DNA of 64,000 nt from Clostridium sp. E02 (GCF_003833015.1 NZ_RJLQ01000002.1:62001-126000); one strand, 5' to 3'; counted from the first letter of the stretch, positions 6,636-15,834 are shown. A program made the numbers and translations. Notes: generated by a model from the letters alone, not told the origin.

Positions 6636-8585
6636 ATGAAAAAGCGGAGAGGTATTATTTTATTGGGAGCATTAATATTATCTAGTTTTATTATGGGGGG
6701 AACGACATACGCAGACAGCAATACCGTTGTGAAGGAAGTTGGGAGATCCAATCCATTGATTGATCATCATTTGGGTGCAGATCCAGCTGCACTTTCATTC
6801 AATGGCAGAGTTTATCTTTATCTATCTAGTGATCAATATGAATACAATCAAAACGGTAGTATAAAAGATAACTCGTTTGCGAACTTAAATCAGGTATATA
6901 TCATATCATCTTCTGATATGGTAAACTGGACGGATCACGGAGCTGTTCCGGTGGCTGGTGCCAATGGTCTTAATGGTGGCAGGGGAATCGCCAAATGGGC
7001 ATGGGGGTCTTGGGCTCCAGCCGCAGCTGTTAAAAAGATAAATGGAAAAGATAAGTTCTTTCTGTATTTTGCCAACAGTGGCGCAGGAATTGGTGTTCTG
7101 ACTGCAGACAGTCCCACGGGTCCATGGAAAGATCCATTAGGAAAAGCCTTGGTCTCAGGTAGTACGCCAGGGATGTCTGGTGTTGTGTGGATGTTTGATC
7201 CGGCGGTTTTGGTAGATGATGATGGAAGCGGTTATCTTTATTGTGGTGGTGGAATTCCAGGAGATAAAAACCCATCTCAGTGGCAGATTGCAAATCCAAA
7301 AACTGCCAGAGTCTTAAAACTAGGAAACGATATGACCAGCGTACAAGGCGCTGCAAAAACCATTGATGCACCCTATATGTTTGAGGATTCCGGCATTCAT
7401 AAATATAAAGGGGTTTATTACTATTCCTATTGTATTAATTTTAACGGCAATCACCCTTGGGACACACCAAAGGGAGAGATTGGTTACATGACCAGCAACA
7501 ACCCTATGGGGCCGTTTTCATACAAAGGACATTTTCTGAAAAACCCAGGAAATTTCTTCCCGTCAGGTGGTAATAACCATCATTCGGTATTCCAGTTAAA
7601 TAACCAGTGGTATGTTGCTTATCATACACAGGTGGTTAGTCAGGTGAAATATGGATCAGGCAAAGGATATCGCTCTCCTCATATTAATAAACTGGCTTAC
7701 AATGGAGATGGTTCCATTCAGGAAGTAAAGGCTGATTATAATGGTATATCTCAATTGGCAAATTTAAATCCATATGAAAGAGTAGAAGCGGAAACAATTG
7801 CTTGGAATCGGGGGATTTTAACTGAAAATACATCTGCAAGTGGTGGTCCAGTGAGCAATCAGCAAGTAACAAACATCCATAATGGAGACTTTATTGCAGT
7901 TGGGAATGCAGACTTTGGATCAGAGGGAGCGAAAAGCTTTAAGGCAAACGTGGCATCTTCTGTAGGTGGTAAAATCGAAATTCATCTGGACAAAGAAAAT
8001 GGCAGACTTGTAGGTGCCGTTGATGTTCCAAATACAGGGGGGGATCGTAATTTTAGAGAAGTTCAAACAACCATAAGCAATGCGACTGGAGTTCATAATG
8101 TATTCTTTGTGTTCCGTGGCAACGGCAATCAGCAACTCTTTCAGTTCGAATCCTGGCAGTTCTCCAAAGACGAAGGAGGAGGCTCCTATCAAGGAACAAC
8201 GTATGAAGCGGAACGAGACACCACACTGGTTAATTCAGCGGTGGAAAGTTTGTACACTGGATATACGGGAGAAGGTTATGTCAACTTTAACGCATATTCG
8301 GGTGCATCCATTCAGTGGAATAAGGTTCTTTGTACAATTAGTGGTACCAAGAATATAACATTTCGTTATGCACTGGAATCGGGAACTAGAAATCTAGATC
8401 TATATGTAAATGGAAATAAAATAAAAAGTGTTGAATTTCCTGCAACCGGAAGCTGGACAAACTGGAGAGAAATAACCGTTCAGGTCCCTTTGACAGAGGG
8501 AGATAATGTTTTACGGATAGAAACGACCGGTGAGGAAGGTCCTAATATTGATAACATGAATGCAGCCCCTAATTTTGACCTTTGA
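6636..8585 (+). CDS. xynD: secreted GH43 arabinoxylan arabinofuranohydrolase with two CBM6-like modules
   Basis: A 649-residue exported glycosidase that should remove arabinose side chains from arabinoxylan. Residues 1-26 are a signal peptide ending near TTYADS. The GH43 five-bladed propeller spans about 38-345, with the expected acidic triad: D49 in HLGADPAAL, D188 in WMFDPAVLVDDDG and E250 in MFEDSGIH. A CBM6 follows at about 375-510 and a second module at about 525-649. Length and order resemble B. subtilis XynD plus one extra module. AAGGAGG precedes the ATG. The GH30 xylanase starts 19 bases downstream, as in the xynD-xynC pair of B. subtilis. Confidence 0.9.
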   Translation: MKKRRGIILLGALILSSFIMGGTTYADSNTVVKEVGRSNPLIDHHLGADPAALSFNGRVYLYLSSDQYEYNQNGSIKDNSFANLNQVYIISSSDMVNWTDHGAVPVAGANGLNGGRGIAKWAWGSWAPAAAVKKINGKDKFFLYFANSGAGIGVLTADSPTGPWKDPLGKALVSGSTPGMSGVVWMFDPAVLVDDDGSGYLYCGGGIPGDKNPSQWQIANPKTARVLKLGNDMTSVQGAAKTIDAPYMFEDSGIHKYKGVYYYSYCINFNGNHPWDTPKGEIGYMTSNNPMGPFSYKGHFLKNPGNFFPSGGNNHHSVFQLNNQWYVAYHTQVVSQVKYGSGKGYRSPHINKLAYNGDGSIQEVKADYNGISQLANLNPYERVEAETIAWNRGILTENTSASGGPVSNQQVTNIHNGDFIAVGNADFGSEGAKSFKANVASSVGGKIEIHLDKENGRLVGAVDVPNTGGDRNFREVQTTISNATGVHNVFFVFRGNGNQQLFQFESWQFSKDEGGGSYQGTTYEAERDTTLVNSAVESLYTGYTGEGYVNFNAYSGASIQWNKVLCTISGTKNITFRYALESGTRNLDLYVNGNKIKSVEFPATGSWTNWREITVQVPLTEGDNVLRIETTGEEGPNIDNMNAAPNFDL

Positions 8586-8604
8586 TAAAGGAGAGGATGA
8601 CAAA

Positions 8605-10281
8605 ATGAAACGTTTAAAAAAAATATTTGGATTTTTAATGACTGGTGTGCTTTTATTGTCAATGTTTTTAAATACACCATTTACATTCGATGCCGGCGCA
8701 GCCAACAGTGTGGTAATTAACTTGACGGCTAGGAAACAAACCATACAGGGATTTGGTGGAATGAACCACCCCGTCTGGACATCTGATTTAACACCGCAAC
8801 AGAGAAATACAACCTTCCGAAATGGAGCTGGGGATCTGGGATTTACGATATTGAGAATTCATGTTGATGAGAATCAGGCAAACTGGTATAAGGAGCTTGA
8901 TACGGCAAAAGCAGCAGTGGCAAATGGTGCGATTGTTTTTGCATCTCCCTGGAATCCTCCTGCAAGTATGACAGAAAACTTTTACAAAAATGGCAATTCC
9001 TCGGCTAAGCGGCTTCGCCACGATAAATATGGAGACTATGTTAGACATTTAAACAATTTTGTCAAATATATGAAGGACAATGGAGTTGATTTATATGCCA
9101 TCTCAGTTCAGAATGAACCAGATTATGCAAATGAATGGACTTGGTGGACGCCTCAGGAAGTACTTGATTTCATGAAAAACTATGCGGGTGGCATCAACTG
9201 TCGTGTGATCGCACCGGAATCTTTTCAGTACTTAAAGAATATTTCTGATCCTATTTTAAATGATCCGCAGGCACTTGCCAATATGGATATTTTAGGTGCC
9301 CATCTCTATGGGACACAGGTTCGAAATTTTCCTTATCCTCTGTTTGAACAAAAAGGGGCTGGAAAAGGGCTTTGGATGACAGAAGTTTATTATCCAAACA
9401 GCAATGCAAACTCAGCAGATTCCTGGCCAGAAGCATTGGAGGTTTCTTATCATATTCATAGTGCAATGACAGAAGGCAATTTCCAGGCTTATGTATGGTG
9501 GTTTATTCGTAGAAATTATAGTCCTTTAAAAGAAGATGGAACCATTAGCAAACGAGGCTATAATATGGCCCATTTTTCCAAATTTGTCCGTCCTGGATAT
9601 GTGAGAGTCGATGCGACAAAAAAACCCTCTAATAATGTCTATACTTCAGCTTACATAGGGGATAATAAAATAGTAATCGTAGCAATTAATAAAGGCAACA
9701 CTGTGGTAAACCAGAATTTTGTGCTACAGAATGGAACAGCAGATTCCTTTTCCTCCTGGGTGACTGACGGCAGAAGAAATATGGCATCGTCAGGAACGAG
9801 TAAAGTATCCAATAATTCCTTTACCTCTCAGCTTCCGGCACAGAGCGTTACTACATATGTAGCAGATTTGAAAAATGGATCTGGGAGCGGAACATACTAC
9901 GAAGCTGAAACCAATGCTACACTAAAAGATGCAACGGTAGAGAGTCTTTATAATGGTTATACTGGAAGTGGATATGTTAATTTTAATTCACAGTCAGGGT
10001 CATCCATTGAATGGAACAATGTTTACTGTGCCTTACAGGGAACCAAGAATATAACCGTACGCTATGCACTGGAGTCTGGATCACGGTATTTAGATGTGTA
10101 TGTCAATGGGACAAAGGTAGCAAACAATGTGGCATTTGATGCAACTGGAAGTTGGGAGAGCTGGGGAGAAAAAGTAATTCCAGTAGATATGATTGTAAAT
10201 ATGAATTCATTCAAACTAGTAACAACTGGATCAGAAGGTCCGAATGTAGACCGTATCTATGCAACTGCTAAAATGGACTAA
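8605..10281 (+). CDS. xynC: secreted GH30 glucuronoxylanase with C-terminal CBM
   Basis: A 558-residue exported enzyme expected to cut xylan next to methylglucuronic acid branches. A signal peptide covers residues 1-33. The TIM barrel contains acid/base E171 in SVQNEPDY and nucleophile E260 in LWMTEVYY. The segment WWFIRRNYSPL holds the arginine that contacts glucuronate in subfamily 8 enzymes. A side beta-domain follows to about 430, and a CBM6-like module fills about 438-558. The start at 8605 has AAGGAGAGG 8 bases upstream; the open frame extends 15 codons earlier into xynD. The last module is nearly the same as the one ending XynD. Confidence 0.92.
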   Translation: MKRLKKIFGFLMTGVLLLSMFLNTPFTFDAGAANSVVINLTARKQTIQGFGGMNHPVWTSDLTPQQRNTTFRNGAGDLGFTILRIHVDENQANWYKELDTAKAAVANGAIVFASPWNPPASMTENFYKNGNSSAKRLRHDKYGDYVRHLNNFVKYMKDNGVDLYAISVQNEPDYANEWTWWTPQEVLDFMKNYAGGINCRVIAPESFQYLKNISDPILNDPQALANMDILGAHLYGTQVRNFPYPLFEQKGAGKGLWMTEVYYPNSNANSADSWPEALEVSYHIHSAMTEGNFQAYVWWFIRRNYSPLKEDGTISKRGYNMAHFSKFVRPGYVRVDATKKPSNNVYTSAYIGDNKIVIVAINKGNTVVNQNFVLQNGTADSFSSWVTDGRRNMASSGTSKVSNNSFTSQLPAQSVTTYVADLKNGSGSGTYYEAETNATLKDATVESLYNGYTGSGYVNFNSQSGSSIEWNNVYCALQGTKNITVRYALESGSRYLDVYVNGTKVANNVAFDATGSWESWGEKVIPVDMIVNMNSFKLVTTGSEGPNVDRIYATAKMD

Positions 10282-10310
10282 TTAAAGGATATAAATAGAT
10301 TCCATAAGAT

Positions 10311-10340
10311 GAGGCACTCCACTGGGGTGTCTCGTTTTTA
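10311..10340 (+). terminator. terminator after the xylanase operon
   Basis: GAGGCACTCC and GGGGTGTCTC pair with G-U wobbles around ACT, followed by GTTTTTA. Confidence 0.75.
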
Positions 10341-10360
10341 TGTCAACTTTCATGAACCTC

Positions 10361-10390
10361 TTTACAGGAAATCTTTATCAATGGTATACT
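10361..10390 (+). promoter_or_regulatory. promoter of the DUF2339 gene
   Basis: TTTACA (10361-10366) and TATACT (10385-10390) lie 18 bases apart, 29 bases before the start codon. Confidence 0.55.
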
Positions 10391-10419
10391 AAGAGAAAAT
10401 AAAATTGGAAGGGGGAAGT

Positions 10420-12528
10420 ATGAAAACAGCAGAAGAAAGAATTACGGAACTAGAACAACGGATTACGCTTCTGGAATCCATTATAAACAAACAACAGGCA
10501 GATACCAATAGAACACCGTTAAACGCAAAACCGAATCATGTAACGATGGTTAGACCGGAATCACCGGTGCAGACTTTACCGCCAGGGATCACAAAACAGA
10601 GTTTGATAGCAGCTAAGAACCCAGCTGGGAGTGATAAGGAAACACTGGTTGGGAAATATATAATTGGTGGGATGGCATCTTTACTTATCTTCATAGGAGC
10701 GATCTCTTTTATCGGACTGGTATGGAACCGGATGACACCAGGGTTTAAACTATCAATCTTAACGGCCATTGGTCTGATTTTGACAGGTGTTGGCTTTAAA
10801 ACCATTCGGATCAGGAAGAATGCAATCTCCTCCATAATTCTCGGTACAGGAGCCGGGTTGCTCTTTATTTCCATATTATCAGCCAATCTTGCCTTTCATA
10901 TAATTGGCAGCCAGCTCTCCCTCCTTCTTGCCGGATTATGGGCTGTATTTTTTATTCTGACCTCCCGATATACCAAACAGTTTTTTACCGTGATGATTGC
11001 TTACATAGGAAGTTACATTGCTTTGGTTTTGGGACTAACCCTGATGCAGGGTAACTTAGATCTGCTGGTTATGATCCTGTTTGCTCTTTGTATCTCAGCG
11101 GTTATGCTTTGGTACACAGCGAAAGGGCCTAGAATTCGATTCCTGATCAGTATTATACTGGCAGCGGTAAGTAATGTTACGATTCTGTTTGGCTGCTATC
11201 TAGACGGATTGCTAAGCTATCCGCCACTTTTAACGGGATACGTTTATCAGACGTTGGTTCTCGTTTTAATTTATCTGCTCTTAAATCTGTTGTATCAGAA
11301 GTTAAACGATGGGGATACGGTGCCAGTCTATCTCCTGGCTGGAATCGGTGTAAGTATTTTAACGTTAATTCACCTGCTTTATTTAATAGGTGCATATCTG
11401 ACACAGACATTAACACCCCTTACTTGCTATTTGTTATTTTTTTCCGTACATCTAGTTCAGTTTTTCCTAACGGCCCGTTACACCAAAACAGCAGATCCGT
11501 GGCTGGGGGGATATTATGGTGGAATTCTAGCCATCACGATGCTATTTCTCAATGCAGAATGGATAGGAGTTCCCGTAGGAATGGTACTCATTGGCTTGTT
11601 GCTTGTGGTCAACGAAAAAGTATTAAAACGATCTGCCCATCCGTTTTTAATCAGTGGAATTTTATTATTTGATACTCTTTTCCTAGCTTTTGGATCACCC
11701 GATATTCTAATCTGTATAATGATTGGAGCCTTACAGATAGGCCTGATGTTCTATGTATTATGGGATAACCTTCAAAAGAAGCAGTATGCACAGACGAATC
11801 TGTTAAAATCCCTGGGCCTTATTGTACTTATCATAAATAGTTTCACAATTCCAAGATGTGTCAGCCAGTTTTTGTGGATCCATTTTAGCATTGGCAGCAG
11901 TACCAGCCCTTACGGTTTTGTGTTGGCAGTGCTAGTCCTATGTGGACTGGTAAGATGGGGATATTTTAAAAACTGGAAGGATCCCAAGTTTGTTTTTTGG
12001 AGCTGGAATAAAGAACTTTATAAAGACACATGTATGCAAGTGATTTTTTATCTGATTTCCACGATACTGTATATCGTAGGAGTGGTAGGAGTGACAATGG
12101 AAATTCAAGCCGGATATAAACTTCTCTTTACTGGATTAACGCTGGTAATTGCAGGAATTCAAAGCCGTGAAATCCTTAAAGAAGAAGGACACAAACTCCT
12201 ACTTGGAGGAATCTGGATCTGCATCAAATACATACTGTTTTCCTGGGTTGTGCTTTACTCCTTTTCGAACCTTACCTTTGCGTCTCCGGTTTATAGCATA
12301 TTGGGGCTTTTGATCGCAATCGGAATTATAACCGCCGGTTTTAGGTGGAAGGCGAAGGGGATTCGTCCATGCGGACTGGCACTGGCTATCTTGATGGTAG
12401 TGAAATTTATAATAATAGATCTGCATCAGGAAAACTCGATAACGCGGGTGGCAGGATTGATCGCAGGAGGCGGACTTTGCTTTCTGATCAGTCTTATCTA
12501 TAATAAACTGAGCCAAAATGAATTTTAA
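10420..12528 (+). CDS. DUF2339 polytopic membrane protein
   Basis: A 702-residue integral membrane protein. Residues 1-30 form a short coiled coil (ERITELEQRITLLESIINK), followed by a proline-rich linker and then some 18-20 hydrophobic segments from about residue 80 to the end, such as IIGGMASLLIFIGAISFIGLV. This layout is the DUF2339 family. No reaction is known; members have been proposed to act in envelope homeostasis. The ATG at 10420 is preferred over a TTG 15 bases upstream because GGAAGGGGG precedes it. It stands alone between a terminator and hydE. Confidence 0.8.
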   Translation: MKTAEERITELEQRITLLESIINKQQADTNRTPLNAKPNHVTMVRPESPVQTLPPGITKQSLIAAKNPAGSDKETLVGKYIIGGMASLLIFIGAISFIGLVWNRMTPGFKLSILTAIGLILTGVGFKTIRIRKNAISSIILGTGAGLLFISILSANLAFHIIGSQLSLLLAGLWAVFFILTSRYTKQFFTVMIAYIGSYIALVLGLTLMQGNLDLLVMILFALCISAVMLWYTAKGPRIRFLISIILAAVSNVTILFGCYLDGLLSYPPLLTGYVYQTLVLVLIYLLLNLLYQKLNDGDTVPVYLLAGIGVSILTLIHLLYLIGAYLTQTLTPLTCYLLFFSVHLVQFFLTARYTKTADPWLGGYYGGILAITMLFLNAEWIGVPVGMVLIGLLLVVNEKVLKRSAHPFLISGILLFDTLFLAFGSPDILICIMIGALQIGLMFYVLWDNLQKKQYAQTNLLKSLGLIVLIINSFTIPRCVSQFLWIHFSIGSSTSPYGFVLAVLVLCGLVRWGYFKNWKDPKFVFWSWNKELYKDTCMQVIFYLISTILYIVGVVGVTMEIQAGYKLLFTGLTLVIAGIQSREILKEEGHKLLLGGIWICIKYILFSWVVLYSFSNLTFASPVYSILGLLIAIGIITAGFRWKAKGIRPCGLALAILMVVKFIIIDLHQENSITRVAGLIAGGGLCFLISLIYNKLSQNEF

Positions 12529-12595
12529 CCTTAAATTTACAAATTAAAATCGATCATTACGTGATAATATAAAGGCAAAAAGGAGCTTAAAATTG

Positions 12596-13636
12596 ATGAA
12601 AGACTTAATTGATAAACTGTATCAGACACATGATCTGACATTGGATGAATATAGAACACTAATTGATTCTTATGATACGAAATCCAGTGAGTACTTATTT
12701 TCCCTGGCAAGAAAGAACAGCGAAGAACATTTTGAGAAAGAGATTTATATTAGAGGGCTGATTGAATTTACCAATTACTGTAAGAACGACTGCATCTACT
12801 GTGGAATTAGGAGCAGCAACCAGAATGCAAGCCGGTACCGGTTGAGCAAAGAAGAGATTCTAGCTTGTTGTCAGAATGGATATGAATTGGGATTTCGGAC
12901 CTTTGTACTACAGGGGGGAGAAGATCTTTCCTATACCGATGAAATCATGACAGATATAATAAAGACAATCCGTAAAGGGTATCCAGACTGTGCCATTACC
13001 CTCTCCATTGGAGAAAAAAGTGAGGAACAATATCGAGCTTATTATGAAGCAGGTGCCAATCGCTATCTCCTTCGTCACGAGACGGCCAATGAAGCGCATT
13101 ATCATAAACTTCATCCAGAATCCTTATCCTTAAAAACTAGAAAAGAATGTCTCTGGACCTTAAAAAAGATTGGTTATCAGGTGGGAACAGGATTTATGGT
13201 GGGATCTCCTTATCAGACGACCCGTTGTCTGGCAGAAGATTTGAAATTTATAAAAGAGCTATCCCCTCACATGGTAGGGATCGGACCGTTTATTCCTCAT
13301 AAGGACACTCCTTTTAAAGACTTTAAAGCTGGAAGTATGGAATTGACCCTGTTCCTAATCGGTATCATAAGGTTGATGCTGCCCAATGTATTATTGCCAG
13401 CAACCACAGCGCTTGGAACCTTGGATCCAAAAGGAAGAGAAAAAGGGATATTAGCTGGTTCCAATGTCCTTATGCCCAATTTATCCCCAGTTGGTGTGAG
13501 AAAGAAATATTCCCTGTATGATAATAAGATCTGTACTGGGGAAGAAGCTGCTGAATGTAATGTTTGCCTGAGGAACCGTGTTTCCTCAGTCGGTTACTCT
13601 GTGGTTGAAAAAAGAGGAGATTTTGTTGAAAACTAA
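12596..13636 (+). CDS. hydE: [FeFe]-hydrogenase H-cluster radical SAM maturase HydE
   Basis: A 346-residue radical SAM enzyme of H-cluster assembly; HydE acts on a cysteine-bound iron synthon to help build the two-iron subcluster. The 4Fe-4S motif CKNDCIYCG supplies C62, C66 and C69. GGEDLSYTDEI and the C-terminal NLSPVGVRKKYSLYDNKICTG are characteristic of HydE and separate it from BioB, whose cofactor cysteines are lacking. The start is ATG 12596; a TTG lies one codon earlier, both behind AAAGGAG. No hydF, hydG or hydrogenase gene is visible in the window, so the partners must lie elsewhere. Confidence 0.9.
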   Translation: MKDLIDKLYQTHDLTLDEYRTLIDSYDTKSSEYLFSLARKNSEEHFEKEIYIRGLIEFTNYCKNDCIYCGIRSSNQNASRYRLSKEEILACCQNGYELGFRTFVLQGGEDLSYTDEIMTDIIKTIRKGYPDCAITLSIGEKSEEQYRAYYEAGANRYLLRHETANEAHYHKLHPESLSLKTRKECLWTLKKIGYQVGTGFMVGSPYQTTRCLAEDLKFIKELSPHMVGIGPFIPHKDTPFKDFKAGSMELTLFLIGIIRLMLPNVLLPATTALGTLDPKGREKGILAGSNVLMPNLSPVGVRKKYSLYDNKICTGEEAAECNVCLRNRVSSVGYSVVEKRGDFVEN

Positions 13637-13680
13637 CATAGATTTCCAGAGAAATGTGGATTAATAGATATTTAATTTTG

Positions 13681-13719
13681 AAACCGTCAGGTTGATTTCA
13701 CACATCTGGCGGTTTTTTG
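13681..13719 (+). terminator. terminator after hydE
   Basis: AACCGTCAG and CTGGCGGTT pair around a 15-base loop and run into TTTTTT. Confidence 0.75.
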
Positions 13720-13794
13720 CTGTTTATTTTTGAGAAAAAAATTATAACATGGTTATAAACAGATAATTTACAGGAAAATGGAAAATAAATGTAG

Positions 13795-13823
13795 TTGCTT
13801 AACGAGAATGATATGGATATAAT
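13795..13823 (+). promoter_or_regulatory. promoter of the YitT-like gene
   Basis: TTGCTT (13795-13800), a 17-base spacer and a perfect TATAAT (13818-13823). Confidence 0.6.
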
Positions 13824-13901
13824 AAATCTCGGTACAAAGGTATTTGGGACATCGAAGGAATGAACGGATCAGATACAAATACGTATATGAGGGGAATAAT
13901 A

Positions 13902-14726
13902 ATGAAAAAAAAATTGATTTGGATTGCAGTAGGACAGATCATATCTGCGATTGCATATTGTCAAATTTTGAATGCGAACAATCTGGTGGCAACTGGAATT
14001 GGGGGAATGGCAACGGTTATCAATCGATTAACCGGAGCGAATGTACAGATGCTCTTGATTGCTATGGCAATGCCGATTTTTTTGTGGGCATTCTTCCGTT
14101 ATAATAAAACGCAGATATTTTACGCTGCATTTAGTTATTTCATGTTCACATTCTATGTAGGGATTGTAGATAAAGTCATACCACAGTTGCACACCGACCC
14201 AATCGCAGCAGCCGTAAGCGGAGGTGTTGTTGGTGGAATCGCAGGCGGAATTATTATGAAGCAGCGAGTTGCCAATGGACCGGAATCCATTGTTGCATTG
14301 TACCTAAAAGAGAAGAAGGGGATTTCTATTGGGACCTATTATCTGGTTCTTAATACAGTTGTAATCTGTTCGTCTATCATTTATGGGGATCTTACTATGA
14401 TCATATACTCCCTCATCTGTACTTTTGTACAAAGTCTAGTTACGGATAAGTTAATCATTGGATTTGAAAAGTATTACAATGTAAATATTATGTCGGATCA
14501 GTATCTGGAGATCACCCAGTTTATCCGCAATGAATTAAATAGAGGTGCAACATTTATTCAGGGAATGGATACCACCAACGTGAAGAAGAAAATGTTAATT
14601 CAGGCGGTGGTAAATCAGCAGGAATTGATTGCCATCAGAGAATATGTGAAAGCCTTTCAAGATGACAGTTTCATCTGTGCAAGCAGAAGCAATAGCATCA
14701 TTGGCAGAGGGTTTGATGTAGATTAA
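13902..14726 (+). CDS. YitT family membrane protein (DUF2179)
   Basis: A 274-residue protein with about five hydrophobic segments in the first 175 residues (LIWIAVGQIISAIAYCQIL and others, including a glycine-rich GGVVGGIAGGIIM). The soluble C-terminal DUF2179 domain covers about 185-274. This is the YitT/YqfU architecture. The membrane part has an unknown transport or regulatory role. GAGGGG lies 6 bases before the chosen ATG; an upstream frame begins 14 codons earlier without a ribosome site. The gene is monocistronic, with its own promoter and terminator. Confidence 0.82.
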   Translation: MKKKLIWIAVGQIISAIAYCQILNANNLVATGIGGMATVINRLTGANVQMLLIAMAMPIFLWAFFRYNKTQIFYAAFSYFMFTFYVGIVDKVIPQLHTDPIAAAVSGGVVGGIAGGIIMKQRVANGPESIVALYLKEKKGISIGTYYLVLNTVVICSSIIYGDLTMIIYSLICTFVQSLVTDKLIIGFEKYYNVNIMSDQYLEITQFIRNELNRGATFIQGMDTTNVKKKMLIQAVVNQQELIAIREYVKAFQDDSFICASRSNSIIGRGFDVD

Positions 14727-14768
14727 CAAAAGAAGCAATCAAATATTAAAACATAGTATCGCATATGC

Positions 14769-14823
14769 GGCCGGTTAATTACTTTTATCCCAAGGAGGGA
14801 TTTTGAGGATTGCCGGCTGTTTT
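14769..14823. terminator. terminator between convergent genes
   Basis: GGCCGG near 14769 pairs with GCCGGCTG near 14812 and is followed by TTTTTTAT. It sits between the YitT-like gene and the convergent hypothetical gene ending at 14824, so it may serve both directions. Confidence 0.55.
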
Positions 14824-15426
14824 TTATGGGCGAAGCTGTTCAATGAGAAAAGCTGTGGTTTGGGGAGGAATGCTGGCGGTCTGAAAATTGGCATGTTCCA
14901 CCCGTACCATCTCACCGGGCTTTAACTGGGTAAGCTGCATCTGGTTTCCATTATAATTTACGATATTTGTTGCACTAGAGATTGTGAAACGCATTTGATC
15001 ACTGCTGTTATAGGGATTTTCAGTGTAAAGTACATTTCTGGCTGAATCAATCATAAGTATTCGTCCGGTTGTAACACGGAATGAAGGGGATCCCATGAGC
15101 GCAATGATTCGGTAAGCATTCGACTGGGGAGGAATGCTCCTCGTCATTAATTTGGAGAAAGTAGCATTGACCCGATCTCCTTTTATAATACTGCATAAAC
15201 TGATGGAATCGCCATATTGGTTGATGAGAATGGTATTCCAATCAACGTTTAACTGCACAAGTTCCTGAAAGGTCATCTCTTTTTCTCCTGGTAAGTCATA
15301 CGAAATCAGTAGGTAACCAGTCCTACTGTTAGGTGTATACACCTCTTCCACTAAGGCATAATTGACTTGTATAAAGTTTCCATATTCTATATAGTTTTCC
15401 CGAATATCTAAATTGGCTTGCTCCAT
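14824..15426 (-). CDS. hypothetical protein with two related beta-rich halves
   Basis: A 200-residue soluble protein without signal peptide or membrane segment and without a family I can name. The sequence is beta-rich and polar. The motifs RSIPPQSNAYRIIAL (about 96) and ASIPPQTTAFLIEQL (about 183) are clearly related, each ending a similar stretch with PGE/GD-V-R/A elements, so it looks like an internal duplication. GGAGA lies 7 bases before the ATG. It is monocistronic and convergent with the YitT-like gene. Confidence 0.6.
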   Translation of the reverse strand: MEQANLDIRENYIEYGNFIQVNYALVEEVYTPNSRTGYLLISYDLPGEKEMTFQELVQLNVDWNTILINQYGDSISLCSIIKGDRVNATFSKLMTRSIPPQSNAYRIIALMGSPSFRVTTGRILMIDSARNVLYTENPYNSSDQMRFTISSATNIVNYNGNQMQLTQLKPGEMVRVEHANFQTASIPPQTTAFLIEQLRP

Positions 15427-15514
15427 ATTTGTCTCCTAAATAGCAAAGTATTCTATTCTCAATATATGCTTTCTTTTACAAATATATCTTTAAAACCACG
15501 GATAAATCGTGTAT

Positions 15515-15632
15515 AATTTTAATAGTGCATAAACGGTTATAAGAAAAACAAGACGTATGCTGTAGCTCTCTTACTAGTACTTGGATTGAAAAGAGAGAGA
15601 ATCCTGTTACTGGGATTCTCTCTCTTATTCTT
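15515..15632 (+). ncRNA. candidate small RNA or orphan leader with terminator hairpin
   Basis: TATAAT at about 15515 is followed about 75 bases later by a perfect 14-bp hairpin, AAGAGAGAGAATCC (15591-15604) with GGATTCTCTCTCTT (15613-15626). No ORF lies between and the next gene starts 200 bases later from its own promoter. CTCTCTT at 15566-15572 could pair with AAGAGAG of the hairpin's left arm, giving an alternative fold as in attenuators. The T-run after the hairpin is poor and no good -35 was found, so confidence is low. Confidence 0.3.
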
Positions 15633-15708
15633 AAGGTTGCAGAAGATAACCGATTGCAGGAAAAATGATGGAAGAAAAAATTACGTTTTACGCCATATAT
15701 GAAGTCTG

Positions 15709-15720
15709 ATATGCTATACT
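15709..15720 (+). promoter_or_regulatory. extended -10 promoter of the GNAT gene
   Basis: ATGCTATACT contains the TGn extension directly before TATACT (15715-15720). The -35 region is weak. Confidence 0.5.
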
Positions 15721-15730
15721 AATTTTGACT

Positions 15731-15756
15731 GTATGATGACAAATAATTCATCATAC
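15731..15756. promoter_or_regulatory. perfect 9-bp dyad, probable operator
   Basis: GTATGATGA (15731-15739) and TCATCATAC (15748-15756) are perfect inverted copies 8 bases apart. They lie about 10 bases past the -10 box of the acetyltransferase promoter, the classic position of a repressor site. A weaker pair, CCATACA and TTGTATGG, follows to about 15790. The protein that binds is unknown; a hairpin in the leader RNA is an alternative. Confidence 0.45.
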
Positions 15757-15834
15757 CATACATTGTATCATAATGAAACAAATTGTATGGCTATGGTGTG
15801 TATATAGAGAGTATAAACTAAAAGGAGGTAATGT

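Noticed and set aside
7030-7371. Minus-strand ORF of 113 codons inside the GH43 gene
   Set aside because: It is a frame shadow of a clearly conserved enzyme gene; the translated sequence has no sensible composition.
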